From Gemmatimonadota bacterium (GTDB taxonomy: Bacteria; Latescibacterota; UBA2968; UBA8231), in NCBI GenBank assembly GCA_028875345.1, contig JAPPEG010000012.1, forward strand, positions 1 to 36,064: a stretch of 36,064 nt of DNA. The letters run 5' to 3'. Shown here piece after piece: positions 1 to 8,400 of this stretch. The notes below the pieces were generated by a model. That model was not told the origin of the DNA. It searched no databases and saw only the letters and a list, made by a program, of their open reading frames with translations. The number at the start of each line of letters is the position of its first letter. Positions within the stretch are counted from its first letter, which is position 1. The position numbers and the translations under genes were made by a program.

Positions 1-476
1 CGCTCTAGGCCGCCTGGCAACATGATCTCTAAGAGATGCCGGATATTCTGCCGCAATCGCCGCACACCCCGATCGGTCAGCCTCCCCGTGATGAAGAACG
101 ATTGGCTGATTAGCGTCGTGAAACCCCGGACGATAATATCGGTGACAAACGCAGTGAGAAATAGGTCCGAGTAAGCGTGGAATTTGCGGCATCCAGCATA
201 CACTACCTGTGGGTCGAACCACTCCGGCGGCGCACTAATCCGATCAAAGAACTCCCCCACTGCCGGCGGTGCCGAGCGCAATGCCTCCGCATCCTCATCC
301 ATCCCAGCCCTGATGAATTCGGCCTGCTGATCCTGGTCGGCGGCAGCTATTGCATTGACTAAGAAATCAGCTTCGGGATCGCCGATGAGCGTGTGCTCGA
401 TGTACTTATCAGCAAGCTCAGGGTTGGACGCGCGGGCCTTTTCGTATCCGGGCTCGTATGCAACAGGTATCCTCAT
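1..476 (-). CDS. MpaB/DUF2236-type oxygenase, N-terminal part (runs off window)
   Basis: An open frame starts at the ATG at 476 and stays open to the window edge (158 residues visible). It is not preceded by an in-frame ATG, because an in-frame TAA lies just upstream. The visible protein contains a hallmark block of the ER-bound oxygenase MpaB/latex-clearing-protein family (DUF2236): a WFD motif, a hydrophobic helix, then TGRLTDRGVRRLRQN and a LLEIMLPGGLE stretch. Members are heme-dependent or heme-like oxygenases that cleave isoprenoid side chains or act on unknown substrates. The substrate here cannot be told. The C-terminal two thirds lie outside the window. The family call is from recall of family motifs; the reading frame is direct. 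Confidence 0.72.
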   Translation of the reverse strand, partial: MRIPVAYEPGYEKARASNPELADKYIEHTLIGDPEADFLVNAIAAADQDQQAEFIRAGMDEDAEALRSAPPAVGEFFDRISAPPEWFDPQVVYAGCRKFHAYSDLFLTAFVTDIIVRGFTTLISQSFFITGRLTDRGVRRLRQNIRHLLEIMLPGGLE

Positions 477-587
477 GGGCTTATGAATCCTTATTTACTA
501 TTCCCATTGTCTGCTTGCCATAAGGCGTTTCATTTCGGCAATGCCATTCTAGACACCTTTCGTGCGTGCTAATTCACAGCGCGTTTC

Positions 588-708
588 TTAACCCGGCCCG
601 GGTAAGATATAGGCTTTCTGAGTTGCGGCGTTGAAGGAATTGGGGCAGCTAGCGACCAGCTCAAAGGCCACCGGCTTGGACGCCGCACCGGTCACCGTCG
701 CCGATGCC
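588..708 (-). pseudogene. Remnant of a secretion/sorting C-terminal domain (FlgD-Ig / T9SS-like)
   Basis: Read on the minus strand, this stretch encodes PVAFELVASCPNSFNAATQK and then AYILPGPG followed by a stop. That matches the start of the PNPFN...Y.LP sorting domain found at the end of many surface proteins of this type of organism; the intact example here is the end of the WD40 protein at about 5470-5730. No upstream protein is attached and the domain stops after about 40 residues. Further downstream (490-580) another frame gives a weak LEW..RNE-like stretch that could be the frameshifted rest. I read it as decayed debris. Confidence 0.4.
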
Positions 709-790
709 TTCGGACACCTTCAGCATGTCATTGCGCACGTTTACATATGGCTGGCTTCAGGAGACGATAAGTCCCTACTCAAAAGAAGTC

Positions 791-841
791 AACGACGAAA
801 TCTATTTCCATTTGACCAGCAGCGATTTCCCAACTAGCGGC
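791..841 (+). repeat. 51-bp copy of part of the propeller regulator gene (partner 3640-3690)
   Basis: Aligned base for base, 791-841 and 3640-3690 differ at 7 of 51 positions with no gaps. Both copies are read in a frame giving EIYFHLTS.D.PTSG. In the regulator this is one strand-turn of a propeller blade. Here it is fused in frame to an enolase-family fragment that begins immediately afterwards. Confidence 0.75.
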
Positions 842-1144
842 CTCACCGAGGAATTCTGCATTGCAATGTACGCCTACGACCACTCGATTTTCTTCGTCCC
901 TCACGGCTGGAACACCGCCGTCGGACTAGCGGCCGAGCTGCAGCTAGTGGCGGCTGTGCCGACTGCCCGTTGGGCAGAATACATCACGCCGTCCCCCTAT
1001 ATTGAAGATCTCGTCAGCGTGCCCTTTTTCCTCGACGGGGAAGGCTTCTTGACCATCTCCGACCAAACTGGTTTGGGTGTTGTTTGGAATGACGAAGGGA
1101 TTGAAAATCACTCGGGGATGAGGCTCTCCCCGTCAGCTTTGTGA
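839..1144 (+). pseudogene. C-terminal fragment of a mandelate racemase/muconate lactonizing-type enzyme
   Basis: The translation contains FVPHGWNTAVGLAAELQL, then ARWAEYITPSPYIEDL and GLGVVWNDEGI, which is the C-terminal part of sugar-acid dehydratases and cycloisomerases of the enolase superfamily. The conserved His of the PHGW motif is retained. Roughly the first 260-280 residues of a normal enzyme, including the metal ligands, are missing. The sequence upstream of about 839 is unrelated: it is the 51-bp propeller-gene fragment. The frame ends at a TGA at 1142-1144. I regard it as a dead remnant rather than a working small protein. Confidence 0.7.
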
Positions 1145-1369
1145 GCTGCGCGCGGCGTCCGCGTCAATTCCATCAGCCCCGGCCACACGCTCACCCCCAT
1201 GACCGCTCACGCCGAAGACGACATGAAAAATGCTTGGCTCGCCAACACGCCGATGGGTCGCTTGGGCGTCCCAACCGACTATCAGGGTACCATCGTCTTC
1301 CTCGCTTCGGACGCCTCTGCTTACGCGACTGGCCACGACTTGGTCGTCGATGGTGGGTACTCGCTCTGG
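1145..1369 (+). pseudogene. C-terminal fragment of a short-chain dehydrogenase/reductase
   Basis: Directly after the preceding TGA, and in the same frame, the sequence reads GVRVNSISPGHTLTPM, then NTPMGRLGVPTDYQGTIVFL, then ATGHDLVVDGGYSLW. This is the last third of an SDR, from the strand after the YxxxK helix to the natural C-terminus. The Rossmann NAD(P)-binding half and the catalytic Ser-Tyr-Lys are absent. The frame continues past the expected end into the copied ino1 tail and stops at 1403-1405. Confidence 0.75.
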
Positions 1370-1373
1370 CGAG

Positions 1374-1427
1374 CTAGTCGTAGTACTCTTGACCCAAGTG
1401 GGTAATTAGGTCTTCGTCCTGCAAGAA
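1374..1427 (-). repeat. 54-bp displaced copy of the ino1 3' end (partner 9996-10049)
   Basis: The 54 bp match 9996-10049 at 52 positions, with the first 36 identical. Read on the minus strand, it encodes the last residues of inositol-3-phosphate synthase (LQ.EDLITHLGQEYYD) and its TAG stop. The match begins exactly at the stop codon. It ends inside the gene, after which the sequence turns AT-rich. It is a direct repeat with the intact gene end and bounds the 8.6-kb block between them. Confidence 0.92.
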
Positions 1428-1538
1428 TGGATGAGAAGAAATATATGATTTTTGCAAAAAGTAAATAATTATCTGCTTCAATTTGTAGTAATCAATAATT
1501 GTAAAATGTAACTTTGTAAAATGGTGATTATGTAAAAA

Positions 1539-1580
1539 GACTATATATGGCCTAAAACATAAAAAAGACCATATATGGTC
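1539..1580. repeat. Left palindrome pair (two CCATATATGG-type units, 28-bp period)
   Basis: Unit 1 at 1539-1552 is gactatatatggcc and unit 2 at 1567-1580 is gaccatatatggtc, a perfect 14-bp palindrome. Each unit is preceded by a run of five or six A. The unit starts are 28 bp apart, exactly as in the pair at 9915-9956. On the minus strand each unit is a short stem followed by a T-run, so they could be weak terminators for minus-strand transcription. Their position about 100-128 bp upstream of the likely start of the next gene also fits a regulator-binding site. Confidence 0.75.
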
Positions 1581-1658
1581 CTAAATAAAAGCAGTTTAAA
1601 ATCCTCTAATATACTTGATTTACTCGAATGAAAAACGAGATTGTGCATTTACTCAATG

Positions 1659-1667
1659 TGTTATATT
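1659..1667 (+). promoter_or_regulatory. Extended -10 promoter candidate for the 1716 gene
   Basis: TGtTATATT is a good extended -10 element, placed about 48 bp before the start codon. The matching -35 (TTGTGC at 1641-1646, 15-bp spacer) is poor, so activation by a bound regulator would make sense. No sigma-54 GG-N10-GC element is apparent nearby. Confidence 0.35.
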
Positions 1668-1715
1668 TTTCCAAATACACTCAATCAATACCTGCCCAAA
1701 GGAGGAAGGAATATC

Positions 1716-2147
1716 ATGTGGCCAATCGTTTTGCTGCTTGCGCTATCGACTGTCTCTTTCGCGGATGAGTACACGCCGGTTGACTGGATCACCTTAACCG
1801 AAGACGGCGGCATAAAAGCCCAAGTAGGAGCTCTAAGCCTTAGTACAGGCAATACAGAGTGTCTTGAGATCAAGGACGTTAAGTTAGGCATTGCTACGTA
1901 TTCTGTTGTTATGTCCAAGTGGCAGAAACGCGAGGGAGACGAATGGGCCGACGTGGACGGCACGGAACATGCCGGCCAAGTATGCGGATTTATGCCGAGT
2001 GAACCGGGCGAATACCGGTTGGTCATGGAAGTAGATGTTTCGGGTCTCAAGCAGAAATTGGCCAGTGGGAATACCTTGATAATAGCTGGCGAACCTGAGA
2101 CAGCCATTGAAGCAACTACTTGGGGATTTATAAAAGCAAGAATGTAA
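1716..2147 (+). CDS. Small exported protein of unknown function
   Basis: The protein has 143 residues. The ATG at 1716 is chosen because AAAGGAGGAAGG lies 7-18 bases upstream; the frame is open further upstream but has no comparable site there. Residues 1-16 (MWPIVLLLALSTVSFA) look like a short signal peptide cut before DEY. The mature part is about 127 residues and mostly beta-like. It has only two cysteines (near residues 48 and 90), which could form a disulfide, and a GEYRLVMEVDVSGL stretch typical of Ig-like sandwiches. No family is recognised. It sits 49 bp upstream of the propeller regulator in the same orientation, so the two are probably co-transcribed. It could supply or bind the signal, but that is inference. 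Confidence 0.72.
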   Translation: MWPIVLLLALSTVSFADEYTPVDWITLTEDGGIKAQVGALSLSTGNTECLEIKDVKLGIATYSVVMSKWQKREGDEWADVDGTEHAGQVCGFMPSEPGEYRLVMEVDVSGLKQKLASGNTLIIAGEPETAIEATTWGFIKARM

Positions 2148-2196
2148 AATCGCACCCGGAGGGTAATCCTTATTTTAGGGAGTAGGGTGTTTTTTT

Positions 2197-5100
2197 ATGA
2201 GCAAGGCACTTAGCCGCATGGGCACCTGGAAGACCTATTCCATAGACGATGGTCTGCCATCGCTGCGCATTGAACACATCGCCGAGGACCGCGAAGGTTA
2301 TATCTGGTTCGCCACCTGGGACAACGGGGTCTGCTGCTTTGACGGAGATGCGTTCCAGCATTTCACGACAAAGGACGGTCTTATTGACGACCAAGTCTTC
2401 TTTATTCAGCAAGATCGTCAGGAGCGGTTGTGGTTTGGGACCTCAAAGGGAGTCTGCTGGTATGACGGCGCAGATTTCCACCCTTTGGAGGACGACGGCA
2501 TTGCAGATCGCCCCGTACATTTTATCTACGAGGATGGTCAGGGCCGTATCTGGTTCGGGGGCAGGGGTACCTTGGGGCATTACGACGGCACGGCGTTCCA
2601 CGACCTGACTCCGCGCTACCGCCAGCAGTACCAGCAGCCTTCTTCTGCTAAGTGGATCTCCCTTTGTCGGGGCATTGCCGAAGACCCACAAGGCCACCTG
2701 TGGTTTGGCTTTAATCACCTCTTCCGCTACGATGGCACATCCTTCCACCGCTACGAAAAGGAAGAGGGGTTTCCCCGAGCCGAGGACAGTTATGCAGTGG
2801 GCCAGGACCCTACCGGCAAGGTGTGGATCGGTTGGATTGAGAAAGGCCGATTTCAGCTCTATGCCAATAGCACCTTACAGGCGGCTGTTGAGGTCGGTGC
2901 GAATCCTTGGTTGCGTTACACTATGTGCGACCGGGAAGGTCGGATGTGGTTTTGCACGTTGGGTGGCGTGTTCTACCAAGACGAGGACGGATTCAGCCGA
3001 TTTACCGCGGCCGATGGCCTACCCCATTCCGCGGTCAAAGCCGTGTTCCACGACCGCGAGCATCAGTTTTGGTTTGCTACGTGGAACGGCGTCGGGCGGT
3101 ACGATGCGCATAGTATCAACGTTTTCGGCCTTCATGCGAACGAATCTATAACCCCGCGCGAAATCTCGCAGATCACGCAAGACCGGCACGGTGATATATG
3201 GGTTGGGTATGCGTCCCCTTATCTCAACCGTGAGAGCAAAAAGTTCAAAAGCATCGCCCGCTTCGATGGCGAACACTTTACCTTCGTAGTTCCTGAAGGA
3301 GACTTTAATCTCGGCAACTGTTTCTCCATCTACGAGGACCTTGAGGGCCACCTGTGGTTTGGCGGTGGCAATGGTCTGTTCCGCTACGAAGAACAGAAGC
3401 TGAAGAAAAAGAGCATAGCGGCTGATTCAGACGCAGGGGGTATCAGCCGCATCACGCAAGACCGGGAAGGACGATTCATTTTCGGCTATTGGGAACACTA
3501 CACCATAAGTACAAGAAGAGAGTTTTTGGCCAGCCCATTAAAGATTGTGTACCAACAGGGCGAGCAGTGCCAAACCATTTTTGCCGAGGACGACAAAAAG
3601 ACACCTTTTAACCGCATTGGCACGGTTCTTGCCACGCGCAACGGCGAAATCTATTTCCACTTGACCAGCAGAGATAGCCCCACGAGCGGCACCGGCTTCG
3701 CCCGCTGGCATCCTGAAGAGGGCCTTACATGGTATGGGGTTGAGGATGGACTGATAGACAACCATGTAAACGACCTGCTAGTAGACCGCCAGGACAACCT
3801 ATGGATCGCTACGCGGGGCGGTCTCAGTTGCTTTGACGGCAACTGCTTTCGCGCCTTCACAACCGAAGATGGGCTGCCGAGCAACCGCATCCAGTGTCTG
3901 TTGGAGGATTCGCGAGGACACCTCTGGATCGGTACAGACAAGGGTGTCGCTCTCTACAATGGTCGGCTTTTCCAGGCTATTCAGTCACCCCATATAGGAC
4001 CGGTTTGCCGGATCCTCGAAGATTGCGACGGCACCTTCTGGTTGGGCACGGTCGTGGGTTCCATCATACGCTATCGACCGAGGCAAACGCCGCCCTTGAT
4101 GCGTGTAACCGGGGTAACCACCGATCAGGTCTATGAGACTCTGGAAGAAGTCTGCTCCTCTACGGCGGGACAGCCGGTGGTCTTCGAGTATAAGGGCCTG
4201 AGTTTTTCCACCCATCCCCGCGACATGCTCTATGAATACCGCTTGCAGGGCTACGACGCCGACTGGAATCCCGCGACCCGGGAGCTGCGAGCCTGTTATC
4301 AAAACCTGCCGCCGGGAAACTACACCTTTCAAGTCCGAGCGATCGATCGCGATCTCAACTGCTCGGATACGGCGCAAGTGCCGCTCGCGGTAGAATTGGG
4401 GGCCGCGTTCTATGGGGGTAACCAATGGATCGGCCAGACTAAGGGCTTGCGCCAGTTTCAAACCAAACTCATGGAGGTGGGTCCCACCGATCTGACCGTA
4501 CTGATTCTGGGCGAAATAGGGGTGGGTAAGGAGTCGGCGGCGCGGGCATTACATGAGCTGAGTGCCTATGGTAACGGCCCTTTTATACAGATCAACTGCG
4601 GGGCCTTATCTCAGGCGCTGATCGACAGTGAACTCTTTGGTCGCGAAAACGAGAGGGCTAAGACTGCTGTTAGCAAAGTAGGCAAGGTGGAACGGGCCAA
4701 AGACGGCACGCTCTTTTTGGATGAAGTCGGCGAGATGCCGTTGGAAACGCAGGACAAGATCCTGCGCTTGCTGGAAGAATGCACGTTTGAGCGGGTGGGC
4801 GGCACCCAGACGCGGACAGCGCAGACGCGCATTGTCGCCGCGACGAGCCGCGACTTGGAGAAGATGGTGCAGGCCGGAGTTTTTCGCGCGGAGTTGTATT
4901 CGCGCCTCCAGCTTTTTCCGCTTTACATCCCGCCCCTGCGCGAACACAAGGAGGACATCCCGGCTCTCGTCGAGTTTTTCAAGAATCGCATGGCAGCCTA
5001 CTTAGATAGGGAACCTGTCTCCTTGAGTTCCGAGGTCATGGAGATGCTACAAGCCTATGATTGGCCGGGGAATGTGCGGGAACTGGAGCATTTTATACAG

Positions 5101-5385
5101 CGGGTAGTCATAGCGTGCAAGAGGTTTCAAATTGGCACGACCGATCTCATGCAGTGCGGTTTTGACATTGCAGACTCCACTCTTGGCCTTAAAGGAAGGG
5201 CTTTATCTGTTTCCCAAGGCCGCGAAATAATGCCACTGCTTGAATTTGAACGCCGCTATATTCTCGAAGTACTCAACGCCACCAATTGGCGAATCAAGGG
5301 AGCACAAGGGGCGGCGGCTCTGCTGGGGATGCCGCCTTCGACGCTGTACGGCAAAATGAGAAAGTTGGGTATTAAACGTTCCTAA
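2197..5385 (+). CDS. Soluble one-component regulator: double Reg_prop propeller, Y_Y_Y, AAA+ (sigma-54-activator type), Fis-type HTH
   Basis: The protein has 1062 residues. Residues 1 to about 640 hold about 14 two-component-regulator propeller repeats (DGL...I.ED..G.lWfgT..GV..ydG..F), enough for two seven-bladed propellers. A Y_Y_Y domain follows at about 655-735 (LYEYRLQGYDADW, NLPPGNYTFQVRA). Then comes an AAA+ domain at about 745-985 with Walker A GEIGVGKE at 772-779, Walker B GTLFLDEVGEM near 837, and an arginine-containing FRAELYSRL. A C-terminal Fis-like helix-turn-helix lies at about 1028-1060 (AALLGMPPSTLYGKMRKLGI). There is no signal peptide and no membrane segment, although Reg_prop/Y_Y_Y sensors are normally periplasmic. 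The GAFTGA loop that contacts sigma-54 reads ERAKTA at 819-824. It probably senses a cytoplasmic ligand and controls nearby genes. The upstream ribosome-binding site is weak. Confidence 0.9.
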   Translation: MSKALSRMGTWKTYSIDDGLPSLRIEHIAEDREGYIWFATWDNGVCCFDGDAFQHFTTKDGLIDDQVFFIQQDRQERLWFGTSKGVCWYDGADFHPLEDDGIADRPVHFIYEDGQGRIWFGGRGTLGHYDGTAFHDLTPRYRQQYQQPSSAKWISLCRGIAEDPQGHLWFGFNHLFRYDGTSFHRYEKEEGFPRAEDSYAVGQDPTGKVWIGWIEKGRFQLYANSTLQAAVEVGANPWLRYTMCDREGRMWFCTLGGVFYQDEDGFSRFTAADGLPHSAVKAVFHDREHQFWFATWNGVGRYDAHSINVFGLHANESITPREISQITQDRHGDIWVGYASPYLNRESKKFKSIARFDGEHFTFVVPEGDFNLGNCFSIYEDLEGHLWFGGGNGLFRYEEQKLKKKSIAADSDAGGISRITQDREGRFIFGYWEHYTISTRREFLASPLKIVYQQGEQCQTIFAEDDKKTPFNRIGTVLATRNGEIYFHLTSRDSPTSGTGFARWHPEEGLTWYGVEDGLIDNHVNDLLVDRQDNLWIATRGGLSCFDGNCFRAFTTEDGLPSNRIQCLLEDSRGHLWIGTDKGVALYNGRLFQAIQSPHIGPVCRILEDCDGTFWLGTVVGSIIRYRPRQTPPLMRVTGVTTDQVYETLEEVCSSTAGQPVVFEYKGLSFSTHPRDMLYEYRLQGYDADWNPATRELRACYQNLPPGNYTFQVRAIDRDLNCSDTAQVPLAVELGAAFYGGNQWIGQTKGLRQFQTKLMEVGPTDLTVLILGEIGVGKESAARALHELSAYGNGPFIQINCGALSQALIDSELFGRENERAKTAVSKVGKVERAKDGTLFLDEVGEMPLETQDKILRLLEECTFERVGGTQTRTAQTRIVAATSRDLEKMVQAGVFRAELYSRLQLFPLYIPPLREHKEDIPALVEFFKNRMAAYLDREPVSLSSEVMEMLQAYDWPGNVRELEHFIQRVVIACKRFQIGTTDLMQCGFDIADSTLGLKGRALSVSQGREIMPLLEFERRYILEVLNATNWRIKGAQGAAALLGMPPSTLYGKMRKLGIKRS
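3640..3690 (+). repeat. Source copy of the 51-bp segment also found at 791-841
   Basis: This lies inside the propeller regulator and encodes part of an irregular blade (NGEIYFHLTSRDSPTSG). It is 44/51 identical to 791-841. Confidence 0.75.
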
Positions 5386-5408
5386 GAGACTGTTTTAAAA
5401 CTCTTTTC
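5384..5408 (+). terminator. Weak terminator candidate after the regulator gene
   Basis: AAGAG and CTCTT flank a gttttaaaac core directly after the stop codon, followed by TTTCT. The stem is short and AT-rich, so this is tentative. The 76-bp gap to the convergent WD40 gene also contains a TGCTG/CAGCA inverted repeat at 5445-5458. Confidence 0.3.
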
Positions 5409-5461
5409 TATAAGCATCCTCATACTGTTTTCTGCTTTTGACCCTGCTGCGCACAGCACGA

Positions 5462-8400
5462 TCAACGCAGTAGGGTAAGCTTGCGCGTCAGAATGCCCTC
5501 GTCTGTCACCAGCCTGTACAGGTACATGCCGCTGGCTAGGGAGCGGCCTTCGCGGTCTCGTCCGTTCCAGTGAAGCCGGTGGTAGCCGCCCTCCTGATGC
5601 TCTTGGCGCAGGATCGCCACCCGTTGCCCAGTTACCGAAAACAGTTCCAAGCGTACCGGACCCGATTTCGGCAGAAAGTAGGAAATGACGGTCTGGCTGT
5701 TGAACGGGTTGGGCGCGTTCTGCTGCAACAGGGGTTCATTGGGCAGGCCGATCAACTTATTTGCCGCGACGGCGGTCCCCGAGTTCGTCCATTCGGCTAC
5801 GTCCCACAGCAGAATCGTGCCATCCCCTGCCCCAGAGGCGAGGGTAGCTCCATTGGGTGCAAACGATACCGAATTGACCCAATCCGCATGTCCTTCGAGT
5901 GTGGCGATAATTTCTCTGGTTTCCACGTCCCACAGCAGAATCGTGCCGTTCCCTGTTCCAGACGCGAGGGTGGCTCCATCGGGCGAAAACGCCAACGCAG
6001 AGATCCCACTCAACGGTCCTTCGAGTGTGGCGATAATTTCTCTGGTTTCCACGTCCCACAGCAGAATCGTGCCGTCTCTTGCTCCGGACGCGAGAGTGGC
6101 TCCATCGGGCGAAAACGCCAACGCAGAGATCCCACTCAATATTCCTCCCGTATGTCCTTCAAGTGAGGTGATCAATTCACCGCTGTCCACGTCCCATAGC
6201 AGAATCGTGTCGTCCCATATCCTGGACGCAAGGATGGTCCCATCAGGCGAAAACGTTTCCGACCTGAGCCAATAATTCGCATGTCCTTCGAGGGGGGCGA
6301 TCAATTCACCGCTGTCCACGTCCCACAGTAGCAGCAGCATAGTGCCATCGAGAGCCCCTGCCCCGGAAGCGAAGCGGGTTCCATCAGGCGAAAACGATAC
6401 CGAATTGACCCAATAATTCTCATGTCTTTCGAGTGAGGTGATCAATTCACCGCTGTCCACGTCCCACACCAGAATTGTGCCATCCTCCCCTGACACGACA
6501 GCCAGACGGGTTCCATCGGGCGAAAGCGCATGGCCTTCGGGGATGGTGATCTGGTCAGCGGTCTCCACGTCCCACACCAGAATTGTGATACCAGACCTGG
6601 CCGCCAGACGGGTTCCATCGGATAAAAACGCCACCGAAGAGACCACATCCATATGTCCTTTGAGTGAGGCGGTTGGTTCAGCGCTGCCCACGTCCCACAA
6701 CTTCACCGTATTATCAAATGTTCCCCCCGCTGAAGCGAGCATCATTCCATCGGGCGAAAACATCACCGACCATACTTCTCCCGTATGGCCTCCGAGTGAG
6801 GCGATTGGTTCACCGCTAGCTACGTCCCACAACTTCACTCTATTATCACTTGACTCGGGAAAAAACTCGGGAAAAAACGCATCTCCTACCCCAGAGGCGA
6901 GCATCGTTCCATCGGGCGAAAACGCCACCGAAGAAACTCCATCTTCATGTCCTTCGAGTGTGGCGGTATTGGTGTTGGTTTCCACATCCCACAGCTTGAC
7001 TGTCTCATCAAATGTTCCCCCTGCGGAGGCGAGTATTTTTCCATCGGGTGAAAACGCCACCGAAGCAACCCTATCCGTATGTCCTTCGAGTGTGGCGGTA
7101 TTGGTGTTGGTTTCCACATCCCACAGCTTGACTGTCTCATTATCTGATCCAGAGGCGAGTATTTTTCCATCGGGCGAGAATGCCACCGAAGCGACCCTTC
7201 CCTCATGTCCTTCGAGTGTGGCGATGTTTATGTTGGTTTCCACATCCCACAGCTTGATCGTATTATCCGCTGGAAAGTGGATAATCGGATCTCCTGCTCC
7301 GGAGGCGAGTATTTTTCCATCGGGTGAAAACGCCACCGACCAGATCCCATCTGTATGCCCTCTAAGGGTGGCGATATTGGTATGCGTTGCCACGGCCCAC
7401 AGCTTGACCGTTTCATCTTCTGATCCGGAAGCCAGCAACGTTCCATCGGGCGAAAACGCCACCGAAGTGACACCTTCAGTATGCCCTCCGAGTAGGGCGA
7501 CTTCGGTGCCGGTAGCGACATCGTAAAGCCAGATGCCGATTGCACTGGCCACTGCCAGCCGCGTACTATCGGGCGAAAACGCTACCACGCGGTCTCCGCG
7601 ACTGATGGCTCCTTTTCCCAGACGCATGATGGCGTCATCTGGTAGACGCCACGTCCGATAGTCTCCCTCCATGCTCCGTGGAGTAGGCATCCCAACGCCT
7701 ACGGCATTAAACGTCGCTAGCGTACGTATGCCGAGCGAGACCTCAACGGTGTTTGTGTCTGGAAAGGGACCAAGGGTAAGCGTCGCCTCTGCTTGGCCAT
7801 TGGCATTGGTCGTTACGGACTGCTTACTAGGCGTTCCATAACCGGCGGTCACCGTAAAAATGACTTGCACATCTGGTAGGGGATTATTGTCTTGGTCTCT
7901 CACCTCAACGATTAGGGGGTTAGGCAAGGTGTCCCCAGACATCCCCTCTTGGTTGTCGCCGGAGACTTTTACTAGCGTTTGCGGGCGGGGTTGGCCACCC
8001 GTCCACTCGGACACGTTCCATAGCTTGACTGTGCCATCCCTTGACGCGGAGGCGAGCGTGGCTCCATCGGGCGAAAACGCCACCGACCAGACCTCATTCG
8101 TATGGCCTTCGAGGGTGACGATCGGTTCACCCGTCGTCATGTCCCACAACTTGATCGTATTATCCTCTGCTCCGGAAGCGAGTATCGTCCCATCGGGTGA
8201 AAACGGCACCGACCAGACCGCACCTGTATGTCCTTCGAGGGTGGCGATATTCGTGTGCGTTGCCACGTCCCACAACTTGACCGTATTCGTTGCCCCGGAA
8301 GCGAGCATCGTCCCATCGGGTGAAAATGCCACCGACCAGACCGCACCTGTATGTCCTTCAAGGGTGGCGATATTCGTGTGCGTTGCCACGTCCCACAACT

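Larger units (their letters stand above)
1428..1715. other. AT-rich left edge of the 8.6-kb block, no gene
   Basis: This intergenic stretch is much richer in A and T than the surrounding coding DNA. It holds the left palindrome pair (1539-1580), a small inverted repeat ctcg...cgag at about 1624-1640, an extended -10 promoter candidate (1659-1667) and the ribosome-binding site of the next gene. No coding frame with recognisable content is seen. Confidence 0.7.

Noticed and set aside
631-837. Small plus-strand frame 631-837
   Set aside because: It starts with TTG, has no recognisable content, and overlaps the minus-strand sorting-domain remnant; it is unlikely to be a gene.
1539-1580. CCATATATGG units as eukaryotic CArG (SRF/MADS) boxes
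   Set aside because: They match CC(A/T)6GG, but all surrounding genes are bacterial. The resemblance is a consequence of a short AT-rich palindrome.
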